Assembly (NCBI RefSeq): GCF_000428785.1
Contig: NZ_AUAP01000003.1
Location: 83,079 to 147,078, forward strand
Source of the DNA: Conchiformibius kuhniae DSM 17694
GTDB lineage: Bacteria; Pseudomonadota; Gammaproteobacteria; Burkholderiales; Neisseriaceae
Direction: 5' to 3'
DNA: 64,000 nt
In this document: positions 32,247-41,096 of the stretch, piece after piece
Layout: each line of letters starts with the position of its first letter
Numbering within the stretch: position 1 is the first letter of the stretch
Program-made: the position numbers and the translations under genes
The notes under the pieces: model-generated
What the model was told of the DNA's origin: nothing
Database searches by the model: none
Seen by the model: the letters and a program-made list of their open reading frames with translations, nothing else

Positions 32247-33911
32247 ATGAACCAGCGTTACCGCGACACCGAAATCCGCGCCCCGCGCGGCAACACCCTC
32301 AACGCCAAATCATGGCTTACAGAAGCCCCCTTGCGCATGCTGATGAACAATCTCGACCCCGATGTGGCGGAAAACCCCAAAGAACTGGTGGTGTACGGCG
32401 GCATTGGCCGCGCCGCCCGCAACTGGGAATGCTACGACAAAATCGTAGAAACCTTAAAAAACCTGAATGACGATGAGACCCTGCTGGTGCAGTCGGGCAA
32501 ACCGGTCGGCGTGTTCAAAACCCACAAAGACGCGCCGCGCGTATTGATTGCCAATTCCAACCTTGTTCCGCATTGGGCAAACTGGCAGCATTTCAACGAA
32601 TTGGACGCCAAAGGCTTGGCAATGTACGGTCAGATGACGGCGGGAAGCTGGATTTACATCGGCTCGCAAGGCATTGTGCAAGGCACCTACGAAACCTTTG
32701 TGGAAGCGGGACGGCAGCACTACAACGGCGATTTGAAAGGGCGTTGGATTCTCACGGCAGGCTTGGGCGGCATGGGCGGCGCACAACCTTTGGCGGCATC
32801 GTTGGCGGGCGCGTGTTCGCTGAACATCGAGTGCCAGCAAAGCAGCATTGATTTCCGTCTGCGTACCCGTTATCTGGACGAACAGGCACACGATTTGGAC
32901 GATGCCCTCGCCCGCATTCAGCGTTACACCGCCGAAGGACGCGCCGTGTCCGTCGGCTTGTGCGCCAACGCCGCAGACGTGCTGCCTGAATTGGTGCGGC
33001 GCGGCGTGCGCCCCGACATAGTTACCGACCAAACCAGCGCCCACGACCCTTTGAACGGCTATCTGCCGCAGGGCATGACGTGGACACAATACCGCGAAGC
33101 CGCCAAGCGCGACCCCGAAAGCACGGTGCGAGCCGCCAAACAGTCCATGGCGAACCACGTCCGCGCCATGTTGGATTTTCAGAAAATGGGCGTGCCGACT
33201 TTTGACTACGGCAACAACATCCGCCAAATGGCATTGGAAGCGGGCGTGGACAATGCCTTTGATTTTCCCGGATTTGTGCCTGCCTATATCCGTCCCCTGT
33301 TTTGTCGCGGCATCGGGCCGTTCCGTTGGGCGGCACTGTCGGGCGACCCCGAAGACATTTACAAAACCGATGCCAAAGTCAAAGAATTAATCCCCGATGA
33401 CGCGCATTTGCACCGTTGGTTGGACATGGCGCGCGAACGCATCAGCTTTCAGGGTCTGCCTGCGCGGATTTGCTGGGTGGGACTGGGTTTGCGGGCAAAA
33501 TTGGGCTTGGCGTTCAACGAGATGGTGCGCACGGGCGAACTGTCCGCCCCCGTTGTGATTGGGCGCGACCATTTGGATTCGGGTTCGGTGGCCAGCCCCA
33601 ACCGCGAAACCGAAGCGATGCGGGACGGCTCGGACGCGGTGTCGGACTGGCCTTTGCTCAATGCGCTGCTGAACACGGCAAGCGGCGCGACTTGGGTGTC
33701 GCTGCACCACGGCGGCGGCGTGGGCATGGGCTTTTCGCAGCATTCGGGCGTGGTGATTGTGTGCGACGGTACGGACGAAGCGGCGGCGCGGATTGCCCGC
33801 GTGCTGACCAACGACCCCGCCACAGGCGTGATGCGCCATGCCGATGCCGGTTATCAAATTGCGATTGACTGCGCCAAAGAGCAGGGTTTGCAACTGCCGA
33901 TGGTGAAATAA
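32247..33911 (+). CDS. hutU: Urocanate hydratase
   Basis: A 554-residue NAD-dependent urocanase, normal for the family, converting urocanate to 4-imidazolone-5-propionate. Visible family blocks are PKELVVYGGIGRAARNWECY, WILTAGLGGMGGAQPLAASL, DQTSAHDPLNGYLP and the C-terminal LHHGGGVGMGFSQHSGVVIV. The start at 32247 follows AGGAAAA; the frame is open back through the operator. It is probably the first gene of a plus-strand unit controlled by HutC, but a DNA-uptake-sequence hairpin terminator follows, so read-through into the next genes may be limited. Confidence 0.96.
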   Translation: MNQRYRDTEIRAPRGNTLNAKSWLTEAPLRMLMNNLDPDVAENPKELVVYGGIGRAARNWECYDKIVETLKNLNDDETLLVQSGKPVGVFKTHKDAPRVLIANSNLVPHWANWQHFNELDAKGLAMYGQMTAGSWIYIGSQGIVQGTYETFVEAGRQHYNGDLKGRWILTAGLGGMGGAQPLAASLAGACSLNIECQQSSIDFRLRTRYLDEQAHDLDDALARIQRYTAEGRAVSVGLCANAADVLPELVRRGVRPDIVTDQTSAHDPLNGYLPQGMTWTQYREAAKRDPESTVRAAKQSMANHVRAMLDFQKMGVPTFDYGNNIRQMALEAGVDNAFDFPGFVPAYIRPLFCRGIGPFRWAALSGDPEDIYKTDAKVKELIPDDAHLHRWLDMARERISFQGLPARICWVGLGLRAKLGLAFNEMVRTGELSAPVVIGRDHLDSGSVASPNRETEAMRDGSDAVSDWPLLNALLNTASGATWVSLHHGGGVGMGFSQHSGVVIVCDGTDEAAARIARVLTNDPATGVMRHADAGYQIAIDCAKEQGLQLPMVK

Positions 33912-33919
33912 ACGGCGCA

Positions 33920-33931
33920 AGGCTGCCTGAA
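33920..33931 (+). repeat. DNA uptake sequence after hutU
   Basis: Exact AGGCTGCCTGAA, forming the left arm of the hairpin at 33922-33957. Confidence 0.85.
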
Positions 33932-33960
33932 ACGGGGAAAACGTTTTCAGGCAGCTTGGT
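33922..33960 (+). terminator. Terminator made of an inverted uptake-sequence pair
   Basis: GCTGCCTGAAACG and CGTTTTCAGGCAGC pair (13 pairs with one bulge) around GGGAAAA, then TTGGTTTT. Inverted uptake sequences as terminators are well known in Neisseriaceae. Confidence 0.8.
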
Positions 33961-33980
33961 TTTGCTATCATACCGCGCTT

Positions 33981-34856
33981 TTGCGGAAACCAAGCATATG
34001 GACGATTTTAAAAAACATCGCATGGCAACACCGCCGCAAACTGGTGCTGACGTTCAGCGTGGTGGCGGCGGAAAATTTATTGTTTCTGGCCTATCCCGTG
34101 TTCGGCGGCTGGGCGGTGGACGCGGTGATGCACGGCAATGTGTGGCAAGCCTTGAGTTACGCGCTGCTGGTTTGGCTGATGTGGTTTGTCGGCGCGGTGC
34201 GGCGCAGTGCGGACACGCGCGTATTCGCACGGATTTACAGCGAATTGGCGGTACCCGTGATTGTGGAACAGCGCGTGCGCGGGCAAAGCCCGTCCGCGAT
34301 TGCCGCACGGGTGGCCTTGTCGCGGGAATTTGTCAATTTTTTTGAAGAACACCTGCCTACCGCGCTGACATCGATGGTATCGGTATTCGGTGCCAGCCTG
34401 ATGCTGCTGGTATTGGCGTTTTGGTCGGGCGTGTTGAGCGTGGTGATTTTGCTGGTGTTTGCGCTGCTGCTGCCGCGTTTTTCCCGCATCGGCGAAACCC
34501 TTTACCGCCGTTTGAACAACCGTTTGGAGCGCGATGTGGACATGATACGCCATGCCGGCGAGCCGCTTTTGCACAAACATTACGGCTTGATTGCGCGGTT
34601 GCGGATTTTGATTTCCAACCGCGAAGCGGCGGGCTATTTGGCGGTGGGAACGGCGATGGCGGTCTTGTTCGGCTTTACTTTGGCGTGGCTGACCCTGAAC
34701 GGCTACGGCAGCGCGGGGCATGTTTATTCGCTGACGACTTATTTGTGGATGTTTGCCATGAGCTTGGACGATGTGCCGCGTTTGGTGGAAAGCTACACCA
34801 ATTTGAAAGACATCGCGCAACGCATTGATTGCCGTTCGGCGGAGCAGGGCGCATGA
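33981..34856 (+). CDS. ABC transporter six-helix membrane domain without ATPase
   Basis: A 291-residue protein resembling a single ABC exporter membrane domain. Hydrophobic pairs lie near residues 20-40, 58-76, 130-165 and 220-265; SREFVNFFEEHLPTALTSM and LNNRLERDVDMIRHAGEP are recognisable from neisserial homologues. No nucleotide-binding domain is fused or adjacent, so an ATPase partner or a non-ABC role must be assumed. No in-frame ATG is near: TTG at 33981 is the likeliest start, with poor Shine-Dalgarno, so the N-terminus is uncertain. The gene lies between two uptake-sequence hairpins. Confidence 0.65.
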   Translation: MRKPSIWTILKNIAWQHRRKLVLTFSVVAAENLLFLAYPVFGGWAVDAVMHGNVWQALSYALLVWLMWFVGAVRRSADTRVFARIYSELAVPVIVEQRVRGQSPSAIAARVALSREFVNFFEEHLPTALTSMVSVFGASLMLLVLAFWSGVLSVVILLVFALLLPRFSRIGETLYRRLNNRLERDVDMIRHAGEPLLHKHYGLIARLRILISNREAAGYLAVGTAMAVLFGFTLAWLTLNGYGSAGHVYSLTTYLWMFAMSLDDVPRLVESYTNLKDIAQRIDCRSAEQGA

Positions 34857-34900
34857 ACGGCGTATCGGACAACCGCGAACGCGTGCGTTTCGGTTGGGTG

Positions 34901-34938
34901 GCTGCTGAAACGGGAAAAACGGTTTTCAGGCAGCTTTG
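34901..34938 (+). terminator. Second uptake-sequence hairpin
   Basis: GCTG-CTGAAACG and CGGTTTTCAGGCAGC around GGAAAAA, then TTTGATTTT. The right arm is an 11/12 uptake sequence and the left arm has lost one base. Confidence 0.6.
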
Positions 34939-34970
34939 ATTTTATCCGCAACCATGATGGGGGAAATGTG

Positions 34971-36284
34971 ATGGAAACGACTGTGTCGCGCCACCGTGCG
35001 GTAACGCAAATGCTGGTGTTCGGCATTTTGGGCTTGTTGATGTTTTTCGTGCCGGTGGAGTTGGGCGGCAAACGCACCATTTTGTTTGACCACGCCGCCA
35101 CCTATCTGGTCAAACAATGGCGCCGTCCCGCCGAATGGGCGATGCTCGCCATGATGGCATACGGCGCGTTTGCGCCCGTGTGGCGCGGCAGTTGGCGCAA
35201 GGGCTTGACCGAAAAAATCCTGACTGCTTTCAAAATCGGCGGTTTTGCCGTTACGCTGTGTTATGTGTCGGGGCTGGCGCCTGCCGCTTTGACGGATAAG
35301 GCGATGCTGCCGTTTTTGTATGACAAGCTCGGTTTGCCCTTGGCGATGATTATTCCCATCGGTGCATTGGTGCTGGCGTGTTTGGTCGGTTTCGGGCTGA
35401 TGGAGCTGATTGGCGTGCTGATGGAGCCGGTGATGCGGCGCATTTGGAAAACACCGGGCTATTCGGCGGTGGACGCGGTGGCATCGTTTGTTGGCAGTTA
35501 TTCGGTGGGCTTGCTGCTGACCGACCAAATGTACCGCAACGGCCGTTATACCGCCCGCGAAGCGGCGATTGTGGCAACGGGGTTTTCCACCGTGTCGGCG
35601 GCGTTTATGGTGGTGGTGGCGAAAACCTTGAACCTGATGGGGTCGTGGGGCTTTTATTTTTGGAGCTGTTTTGCGATTACCTTTGCCGTTACCGCCGTGT
35701 GCGCCCGCATTCCGCCCATCTGCCGCATGGACGACACCGGCAGCGCGGCAGAAACGCCGGTGCCTTTCCGTCAAAGGCTGTCTGCCGCATGGGAAAAAGG
35801 CGTGTCGGCATCGGCGCGCGCCGACAAGCCCGCACGGATTTTGGCGGAACACTTTGCTGCCGGCATCAATATGGCGGCGGCGATTCTGCCTGCCATTATG
35901 GCGATTGGTTTGGCGGGCTTGCTGCTGGAAAAACACACGCCCATGTTTGACGCCTTGGGTGTATTGCTGTGGCCGTTTGCCCTGCTGGGCGGCTTGGCAG
36001 AACCGTTGCTTGCCGCCAAAGGCATGGCGGCGGGGCTGGCGGAAATGTTTTTGCCGGCGATTTTGCTGAAAGATGCCGATGTGCTGACCCGCTATGTGGC
36101 GGCGGTGGTGTCGGTGAGCAGCATTATTTTCTTTTCCGCCCTGATACCGTGTATTTTGGCGACCAAAATCCCCTTAAGCGTGCCGAAAATGCTGTTGATT
36201 TGGCTGCAACGCACCGCTTTGAGCATGGTTTTGGCAGCATGGGTGGGGCGTTTGGCATTGGCGTTGGGCTGGCTGGCATCATGA
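34971..36284 (+). CDS. yjiH: YjiH-family membrane protein, possible transporter
   Basis: A 437-residue protein with about ten transmembrane segments and the nucleoside-recognition (Gate) pattern of the YjiH family (COG3314): SYSVGLLLTDQMYRNGRYTA, then IVATGFSTVSAAFMVVVAKT. YjiH has no proven substrate. Its place between hutU and the fucose genes, in a hut region lacking an obvious histidine permease, makes histidine or a breakdown product a reasonable guess, but only by context. ATG 34971 has GGGGGAA upstream and is preferred over GTG 34968. Confidence 0.75.
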   Translation: METTVSRHRAVTQMLVFGILGLLMFFVPVELGGKRTILFDHAATYLVKQWRRPAEWAMLAMMAYGAFAPVWRGSWRKGLTEKILTAFKIGGFAVTLCYVSGLAPAALTDKAMLPFLYDKLGLPLAMIIPIGALVLACLVGFGLMELIGVLMEPVMRRIWKTPGYSAVDAVASFVGSYSVGLLLTDQMYRNGRYTAREAAIVATGFSTVSAAFMVVVAKTLNLMGSWGFYFWSCFAITFAVTAVCARIPPICRMDDTGSAAETPVPFRQRLSAAWEKGVSASARADKPARILAEHFAAGINMAAAILPAIMAIGLAGLLLEKHTPMFDALGVLLWPFALLGGLAEPLLAAKGMAAGLAEMFLPAILLKDADVLTRYVAAVVSVSSIIFFSALIPCILATKIPLSVPKMLLIWLQRTALSMVLAAWVGRLALALGWLAS

Positions 36285-36522
36285 ATGCGCCGCGTACCGC
36301 AGGTTTGTCGGGTGTATCGGCGGCGCAACGGTGGGCATAAGCCGTAACGGGCGCAATGGCGCGGTGTTTTTCGGGCTGCCTGAAGCGGATACGCATTATC
36401 TTTGCCGATAAACCTTATCAGTTGTTTTGTGTTTTCCCTTGCCGCAACGGCTTTGTGCTTGTGGCAAGGGTTAAATTCTGTTATGGTTTGTATCGTTTTG
36501 TATCGTAAGGAGACACGGCGCA
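36285..36522 (+). other. Intergenic region before the fucose genes
   Basis: 238 bases without a gene. It holds a one-mismatch uptake sequence (GGGCTGCCTGAA, 36373-36384) and an A/T-rich stretch with TTGTGG and TTATGG hexamers 16 bases apart (near 36460-36487), a weak promoter candidate. No operator is recognised. Confidence 0.35.
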
Positions 36523-37275
36523 ATGCGGTTGAAAGACAAAATCTGCGTGGTAACGGCGGCGGGGCAGGGCATCGGCCGTGCGTCCGCGCTGGCGTATGCC
36601 CGCGAAGGGGCGCACGTTTGGGCGTTGGACATCAACGAAGCGGCGGTAAACGGCTTGGCGGCGGAGTCGGAGCGTATCCGCCCGTATGCGCTGGATTTGT
36701 TGGACACCGAAGCCTTAACCGCTTTTTTGGCGGGCTTGGCGCGGGTGGACGTGCTGTTCAACTGCGCGGGCTGGGTGGCGGCGGGCGACATACTCGCTTG
36801 CAGCAGCACCGATATGCAGCGTTCTTGGGATTTGAACGTGATGACCATGTTCCACACCGTGCAAACCGTGTTGCCGAAAATGCTGGCACAGGGCGGCGGC
36901 TCGATTATCAATATGTCGTCTGCCGCCTCCAGCGTGAAAGGCGTACCCAACCGCTTTGCCTACAGCGTCAGCAAGGCGGCGGTGGTGGGGCTGACCAAAT
37001 CCGTTGCCGCCGATTACGTCACGCGCGGCATCCGTTGCAACGCCATTTGTCCGGGCACGGTGGAATCGCCGTCGCTGCACGAGCGCATCGCCGAACAAGC
37101 CCGCGTGCAGGGCAAAAGCACCGAAGAAGTCTATGCCGATTTTGTCGCCCGCCAACCGATGGGGCGCATCGGCAAAGACGAAGAAATCGCCGCATTGGCG
37201 GTGTATCTGGCTGCCGATGAATCGGCGTTTACCACCGGCACCTGCCACATCATCGATGGCGGCTGGTCAAACTGA
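36523..37275 (+). CDS. 2-keto-3-deoxy-L-fuconate dehydrogenase (SDR)
   Basis: A 250-residue short-chain dehydrogenase. TAAGQGIGRASALAYAREGA binds NAD; NCAG and the catalytic Ser-Tyr-Lys are present (SSAASSV, YSVSK); GTCHIIDGGWSN is the C-terminus. It resembles the enzymes that oxidise 2-keto-3-deoxy-L-fuconate at C4. This specific role is inferred from sequence type and from sitting beside fuconate dehydratase and a diketoacid hydrolase. AAGGAG lies ten bases upstream of the ATG. First gene of the fucose run. Confidence 0.88.
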   Translation: MRLKDKICVVTAAGQGIGRASALAYAREGAHVWALDINEAAVNGLAAESERIRPYALDLLDTEALTAFLAGLARVDVLFNCAGWVAAGDILACSSTDMQRSWDLNVMTMFHTVQTVLPKMLAQGGGSIINMSSAASSVKGVPNRFAYSVSKAAVVGLTKSVAADYVTRGIRCNAICPGTVESPSLHERIAEQARVQGKSTEEVYADFVARQPMGRIGKDEEIAALAVYLAADESAFTTGTCHIIDGGWSN

Positions 37276-37292
37276 TTATTAAGGACAACTCT

Positions 37293-38135
37293 GTGAAATT
37301 ACTGCGTTTTGGCGAAAAGGGGCGCGAAAAGCCCGGCATTGTGGACGACAAAGGCACCATTCGTGATTTGTCGGCGGTGGTGGCCGACATCAACGGCTTC
37401 GTGTTGGAACACGAATTGGACAAAATCCGCCAAGCCGATTGGTCGGCGCTGCCTGCGGTGGCGGCAGACGTGCGCTTGGGCGCGTGTGTGGGCAATGTCG
37501 GCAAATTCATCTGCATCGGCTTGAACTATTCCGACCACGCCGCCGAAACCGGCTCGCCCGTGCCGAAAGAGCCGGTGATTTTCAACAAATGGACCAGTGC
37601 CATCGGCGGTGCCAATGACAACATCGAACTGCCGCGCGGTTCGCAGAAAACCGACTGGGAAATCGAGCTGGGCGTGGTCATCGGCAAAAGCGGACGCTAC
37701 ATCAGCGAAGACGATGCCATGAACCACGTTGCCGGCTATTGCGTGATTAACGACGTTTCCGAGCGCGAATTCCAACTGGAGCGCGGCGGAACATGGGACA
37801 AAGGCAAAGGCTGCGATACCTTCGGCCCGATGGGGCCTTGGCTGGTTACCCGCGATGAAATCGCCGACCCGCACAATCTGGCGATGTGGCTGGAAGTGGA
37901 CGGCAAACGTTATCAAGACGGCAACAGCCGCACCATGATTTTCAAAATTCCCCAAATCATCAGCTATTTGAGCCGTTTCATGAGCTTACAGGCGGGCGAT
38001 GTGGTGTCCACCGGCACCCCGCCCGGCGTGGGCTTGGGACAAACCCCCCCCGTTTACCTGCGTGCCGGACAAACCGTGCGCTTGGGCATCGAAGGCTTGG
38101 GCGAACAATGTCAAAAAGTGGTTCAGGCAGCCTGA
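37293..38135 (+). CDS. 2,4-diketo-3-deoxy-L-fuconate hydrolase (FAH family)
   Basis: A 280-residue fumarylacetoacetate-hydrolase-like enzyme. IGLNYSDHAAETG, WEIELGVVIGKSGR with its metal-binding Glu residues, and VSTGTPPGVGLGQ are the family blocks. In the non-phosphorylative fucose route it splits the diketo acid to pyruvate and L-lactate. The start is GTG at 37293 with AAGGA seven bases upstream. The C-terminal QAA-stop is written by a DNA uptake sequence. Confidence 0.9.
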   Translation: MKLLRFGEKGREKPGIVDDKGTIRDLSAVVADINGFVLEHELDKIRQADWSALPAVAADVRLGACVGNVGKFICIGLNYSDHAAETGSPVPKEPVIFNKWTSAIGGANDNIELPRGSQKTDWEIELGVVIGKSGRYISEDDAMNHVAGYCVINDVSEREFQLERGGTWDKGKGCDTFGPMGPWLVTRDEIADPHNLAMWLEVDGKRYQDGNSRTMIFKIPQIISYLSRFMSLQAGDVVSTGTPPGVGLGQTPPVYLRAGQTVRLGIEGLGEQCQKVVQAA

Positions 38136-38136
38136 A
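38122..38136. repeat. DNA uptake sequence at the end of the hydrolase gene
   Basis: TTCAGGCAGCCTGAA contains AGGCTGCCTGAA on the minus strand and AGGCAGCCTGAA on the plus strand. It encodes Gln-Ala-Ala-stop of the hydrolase. Confidence 0.8.
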
Positions 38137-38154
38137 TTTTGCGGAAACAACATC

Positions 38155-39435
38155 ATGTATGATTTAACCGTTACCGATATGGAAGTGCTGGACGTGCGCT
38201 TCCCCACTTCGCAGTCCTTGGACGGCTCGGACGCGATGAACCCCGACCCCGACTATTCCGCCGCCTATGTGATTTTGAAAACCAACGGCAGCCACCAAGG
38301 ACACGGGCTGACCTTCACCATCGGGCGCGGCAACGAAATTTGCTGCGCCGCCATTGAAGCCATGCGCCATTTGGTGGTGGGCTTGCGTTTGGACGACGTG
38401 GCCGCCGCGCCCGCCCGCTTCTGGCGCAACATCACCGGCGACAGCCAACTGCGCTGGGTCGGGCCCGACAAAGGCGCGATGCACTTGGCGGCGGGCGCGG
38501 TGGTGAATGCCGTGTGGGACTTGTGGGCGAAAGCGGCGGGCAAACCCGTGTGGCGTTTGGTGGCGGATATGTCGCCCGAACAACTGGCAGACTGCATCGA
38601 TTTCCGCTACCTGACCGACTGCATCGACCGTGCCGAAGCGGTGGATTTGCTCACCCGCGCCGCCGAGGGCAAGGAAGCGCGTGTGCACACCCTGTTGCGC
38701 GAAGGCTATCCCTGCTACACCACTTCCGCCGGCTGGCTCGGTTACAGCGATGAAAAACTGGCGCGTTTGTGCCAAGAAGCGGTGGACGCGGGTTTCCGCT
38801 ACATCAAATTGAAAGTCGGGCAAAATCTGGAAGACGACCAACGCCGCGTCGCCATCGCCCGCCGCATCATCGGGCCGGAACGCCGCCTGATGATTGATGC
38901 CAATCAGGTGTGGGAGCGCCAACAGGCGATTGATTGGGTGAAAGCGCTGTCGTTTGCCGAGCCTTGGTTTATCGAAGAGCCGACCAGCCCCGATGATGTG
39001 GAAGCGCACCGCGCCATCCGCCAAGCCGTTGCGCCCGTACAGGTGGCAACGGGCGAAATGTGCCAAAACCGCATTATGTTCAAGCAGTTCATCATGCGCG
39101 AAGCAATTGATGTGGTGCAGATTGACGCGTGCCGCATGGGTGGGGTAAACGAAGTGTTGTCGGTGTTGCTGATGGCGGCGAAGTACGGCTTGAAGGTGTG
39201 TCCGCATGCGGGCGGGGTGGGCTTGTGCGAATATGTCCAGCATTTGTCGATGATTGATTATTTGTGTTTTTCCGGCAAAAAAGACGACCGTGTAACCGAG
39301 TATGTGGACCATTTGCACGAGCATTTTGTCGAGCCGTGCGTGGTGGAAAACGCGGCGTATCTGCCGCCGAAGCTGCCCGGCTTTTCCATTGAAATGAAAG
39401 CCGAATCGCTGCGGCAATACCGTTTCGGCGCTTGA
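38155..39435 (+). CDS. L-fuconate dehydratase
   Basis: A 426-residue enolase-superfamily enzyme that removes water from L-fuconate to give 2-keto-3-deoxy-L-fuconate. Key parts are YIKLKVGQN (catalytic Lys pair), LMIDANQVWERQQAIDW, WFIEEPTSPDD, VATGEMCQNR for the three Mg ligands, and CPHAGGVGLCEYVQHL with the catalytic His. These match characterised L-fuconate dehydratases more closely than rhamnonate or mandelate enzymes. ATG 38155 follows GGAAA; an open frame upstream overlaps the hydrolase gene and is ignored. The specificity call anchors the pathway assignment for the whole cluster. Confidence 0.95.
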   Translation: MYDLTVTDMEVLDVRFPTSQSLDGSDAMNPDPDYSAAYVILKTNGSHQGHGLTFTIGRGNEICCAAIEAMRHLVVGLRLDDVAAAPARFWRNITGDSQLRWVGPDKGAMHLAAGAVVNAVWDLWAKAAGKPVWRLVADMSPEQLADCIDFRYLTDCIDRAEAVDLLTRAAEGKEARVHTLLREGYPCYTTSAGWLGYSDEKLARLCQEAVDAGFRYIKLKVGQNLEDDQRRVAIARRIIGPERRLMIDANQVWERQQAIDWVKALSFAEPWFIEEPTSPDDVEAHRAIRQAVAPVQVATGEMCQNRIMFKQFIMREAIDVVQIDACRMGGVNEVLSVLLMAAKYGLKVCPHAGGVGLCEYVQHLSMIDYLCFSGKKDDRVTEYVDHLHEHFVEPCVVENAAYLPPKLPGFSIEMKAESLRQYRFGA

Positions 39436-39451
39436 GCGGAAGGAAGGCGCG

Positions 39452-40282
39452 ATGATTGACGCACACGTCCATTTTTGGCACTACCGTGCCGAAGATTATG
39501 CTTGGATTGGCAGTGAGATGCTGCCGTTGCGCCAAGACCGTCTGCCTGAAGATTTGGCGGCGTGCCTGCGCGGGCAGGGCGTGTCGGCGGCGGTGGCGGT
39601 GCAGGCGCGTTGCGATGAGGCGGAAAACACGCTGCTGTTGGATTTGGCGGCGCGGCACGATTGGATTGCGGGCGTGGTGGGCTGGCTGGATTTGCGCGGC
39701 GCGGATGTGGCGGCGCGTTTGGACGGGTATGCGGACGCGGTACGGCTGAAGGGTTTCCGCCACATTGTGCAGGACGAACCCGACCCCGCCGCTTATTGGC
39801 GCGATGCGGCATTTTTGCGCGGGGTCGGGCTGTTGCACCAACGGGGCTACAGCTATGATTTGCTGGCGCATCAGCGCGATTTGGCGGCGGTGGCGGATTT
39901 TTGCGCCCGTGCGGACGGCGGCACGCTGATTCTCGACCATTTGGGCAAGCCCGAATTTGCTTCGGCTGCCGCGTTTGACGACTGGCGGGCGCAGATGCGC
40001 CGTTTGGCGGCGATGCCGCATGTGGCGGTCAAAATTTCGGGTTTGGTAACGGAATGCGGCGCAGGCTGCACCGCCGCCGATGTGCGCCCCTATGTCCACA
40101 CCGCGTTTGAGCTGTTCGGCAGCGACAGGGTGTTGTTCGGCTCGGATTGGCCGGTTTGCACGCTCACGCACGATTATGCCGATGTATGCCGTCATTGGCG
40201 CGAATGCGCCGCCGTGTTGGGTGATGCGGAACGCGAAGCCGCCGAAAGCGGCAATGCCCGCCGTCTTTACCGTTTGGATTGA
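39452..40282 (+). CDS. L-fuconolactone hydrolase (amidohydrolase family 2)
   Basis: A 276-residue COG3618-type TIM-barrel hydrolase. IDAHVHFWHY at the N-terminus, LILDHLGKPEF, VAVKISGLVTE and LFGSDWPVCTL carry the usual metal and active-site residues. Members in fucose clusters open L-fuconolactone to L-fuconate. AAGGAAGG precedes ATG 39452, 16 bases after the dehydratase stop. Substrate is by context. Confidence 0.9.
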   Translation: MIDAHVHFWHYRAEDYAWIGSEMLPLRQDRLPEDLAACLRGQGVSAAVAVQARCDEAENTLLLDLAARHDWIAGVVGWLDLRGADVAARLDGYADAVRLKGFRHIVQDEPDPAAYWRDAAFLRGVGLLHQRGYSYDLLAHQRDLAAVADFCARADGGTLILDHLGKPEFASAAAFDDWRAQMRRLAAMPHVAVKISGLVTECGAGCTAADVRPYVHTAFELFGSDRVLFGSDWPVCTLTHDYADVCRHWRECAAVLGDAEREAAESGNARRLYRLD

Positions 40283-40285
40283 GCG

Positions 40286-41062
40286 ATGGATTTGTATCTG
40301 AAAGACAAAGTGTTTTTGATAAGCGGCGGCGGCGCGGGCATCGGCGCGGCGGTGTCGCGGACATTGGCGGAAGAAGGCGCGGTGCCGGTGGTGTTGGGGC
40401 GTTCGCAGCCCGATGCGGATTTTTGGCGCGAACTGTGCCGTTTGCAGCCGCGCAGCCGTTTTGTTTGTACCGAATTGACGGACGAAGCTGCCTGCACCGC
40501 CGCCGTAGCCGATGCCGTGTCCGCATACGGGCGCATTGACGGCTTGGTCAATAATGCGGGGGTGAACGACAATGTCGGTTTGGACGGCAGCACCGCCGCT
40601 TTCCGCCAATCTCTGGAAAAAAACCTGATTCATTATTTCGTGCTGATGCGCGAATGCCTGCCGCATCTGCGCGAAACGGGCGGCGCGGTGGTCAATATCG
40701 GCTCGAAAACCGCCGTTACCGGACAAGGGCAAACCAGTGCCTATGCCGCCGCCAACGGTGCGCGTATGGCACTGACCCGCGAATGGGCGGCGGCGTTGTC
40801 GGCGGACGGCATCCGCGTCAATGCCGTGATTCCTGCCGAAGTGATGACCCCGCTTTACCGCCGTTGGATAGAAAGCTTTGACGCACCGCAACAAAAACTG
40901 GCGGCGATTACCGCCAAAATCCCTTTGGGCAAACGCATGACCACCCCGCAGGAAATCGCCGATACCACCGTATTTTTGCTGTCGCCGCGCGCCGCGCACA
41001 CCACAGGGCAATGCCTGTTTGTCGATGGCGGCTACACCCATCTCGACCGCGCTTTGACCTGA
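40286..41062 (+). CDS. L-fucose dehydrogenase (SDR) with altered active-site motif
   Basis: A 258-residue short-chain dehydrogenase. SGGGAGIGAAVSRTLAEEGA binds NAD(P); VNNAG is present; NIGSKTAVTGQGQTSAYAAA matches the L-fucose-dehydrogenase branch. The catalytic motif is YAAAN rather than the usual YxxxK, since codon AAC replaces lysine, which is a key residue in most SDRs. Either this branch tolerates Asn or the enzyme is impaired. It should oxidise L-fucose to L-fuconolactone. Start codon lies three bases after the lactonase stop. Confidence 0.85.
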   Translation: MDLYLKDKVFLISGGGAGIGAAVSRTLAEEGAVPVVLGRSQPDADFWRELCRLQPRSRFVCTELTDEAACTAAVADAVSAYGRIDGLVNNAGVNDNVGLDGSTAAFRQSLEKNLIHYFVLMRECLPHLRETGGAVVNIGSKTAVTGQGQTSAYAAANGARMALTREWAAALSADGIRVNAVIPAEVMTPLYRRWIESFDAPQQKLAAITAKIPLGKRMTTPQEIADTTVFLLSPRAAHTTGQCLFVDGGYTHLDRALT

Positions 41063-41096
41063 TTTCGCAACCACCACCAACAAGAGGAGTTTGACC

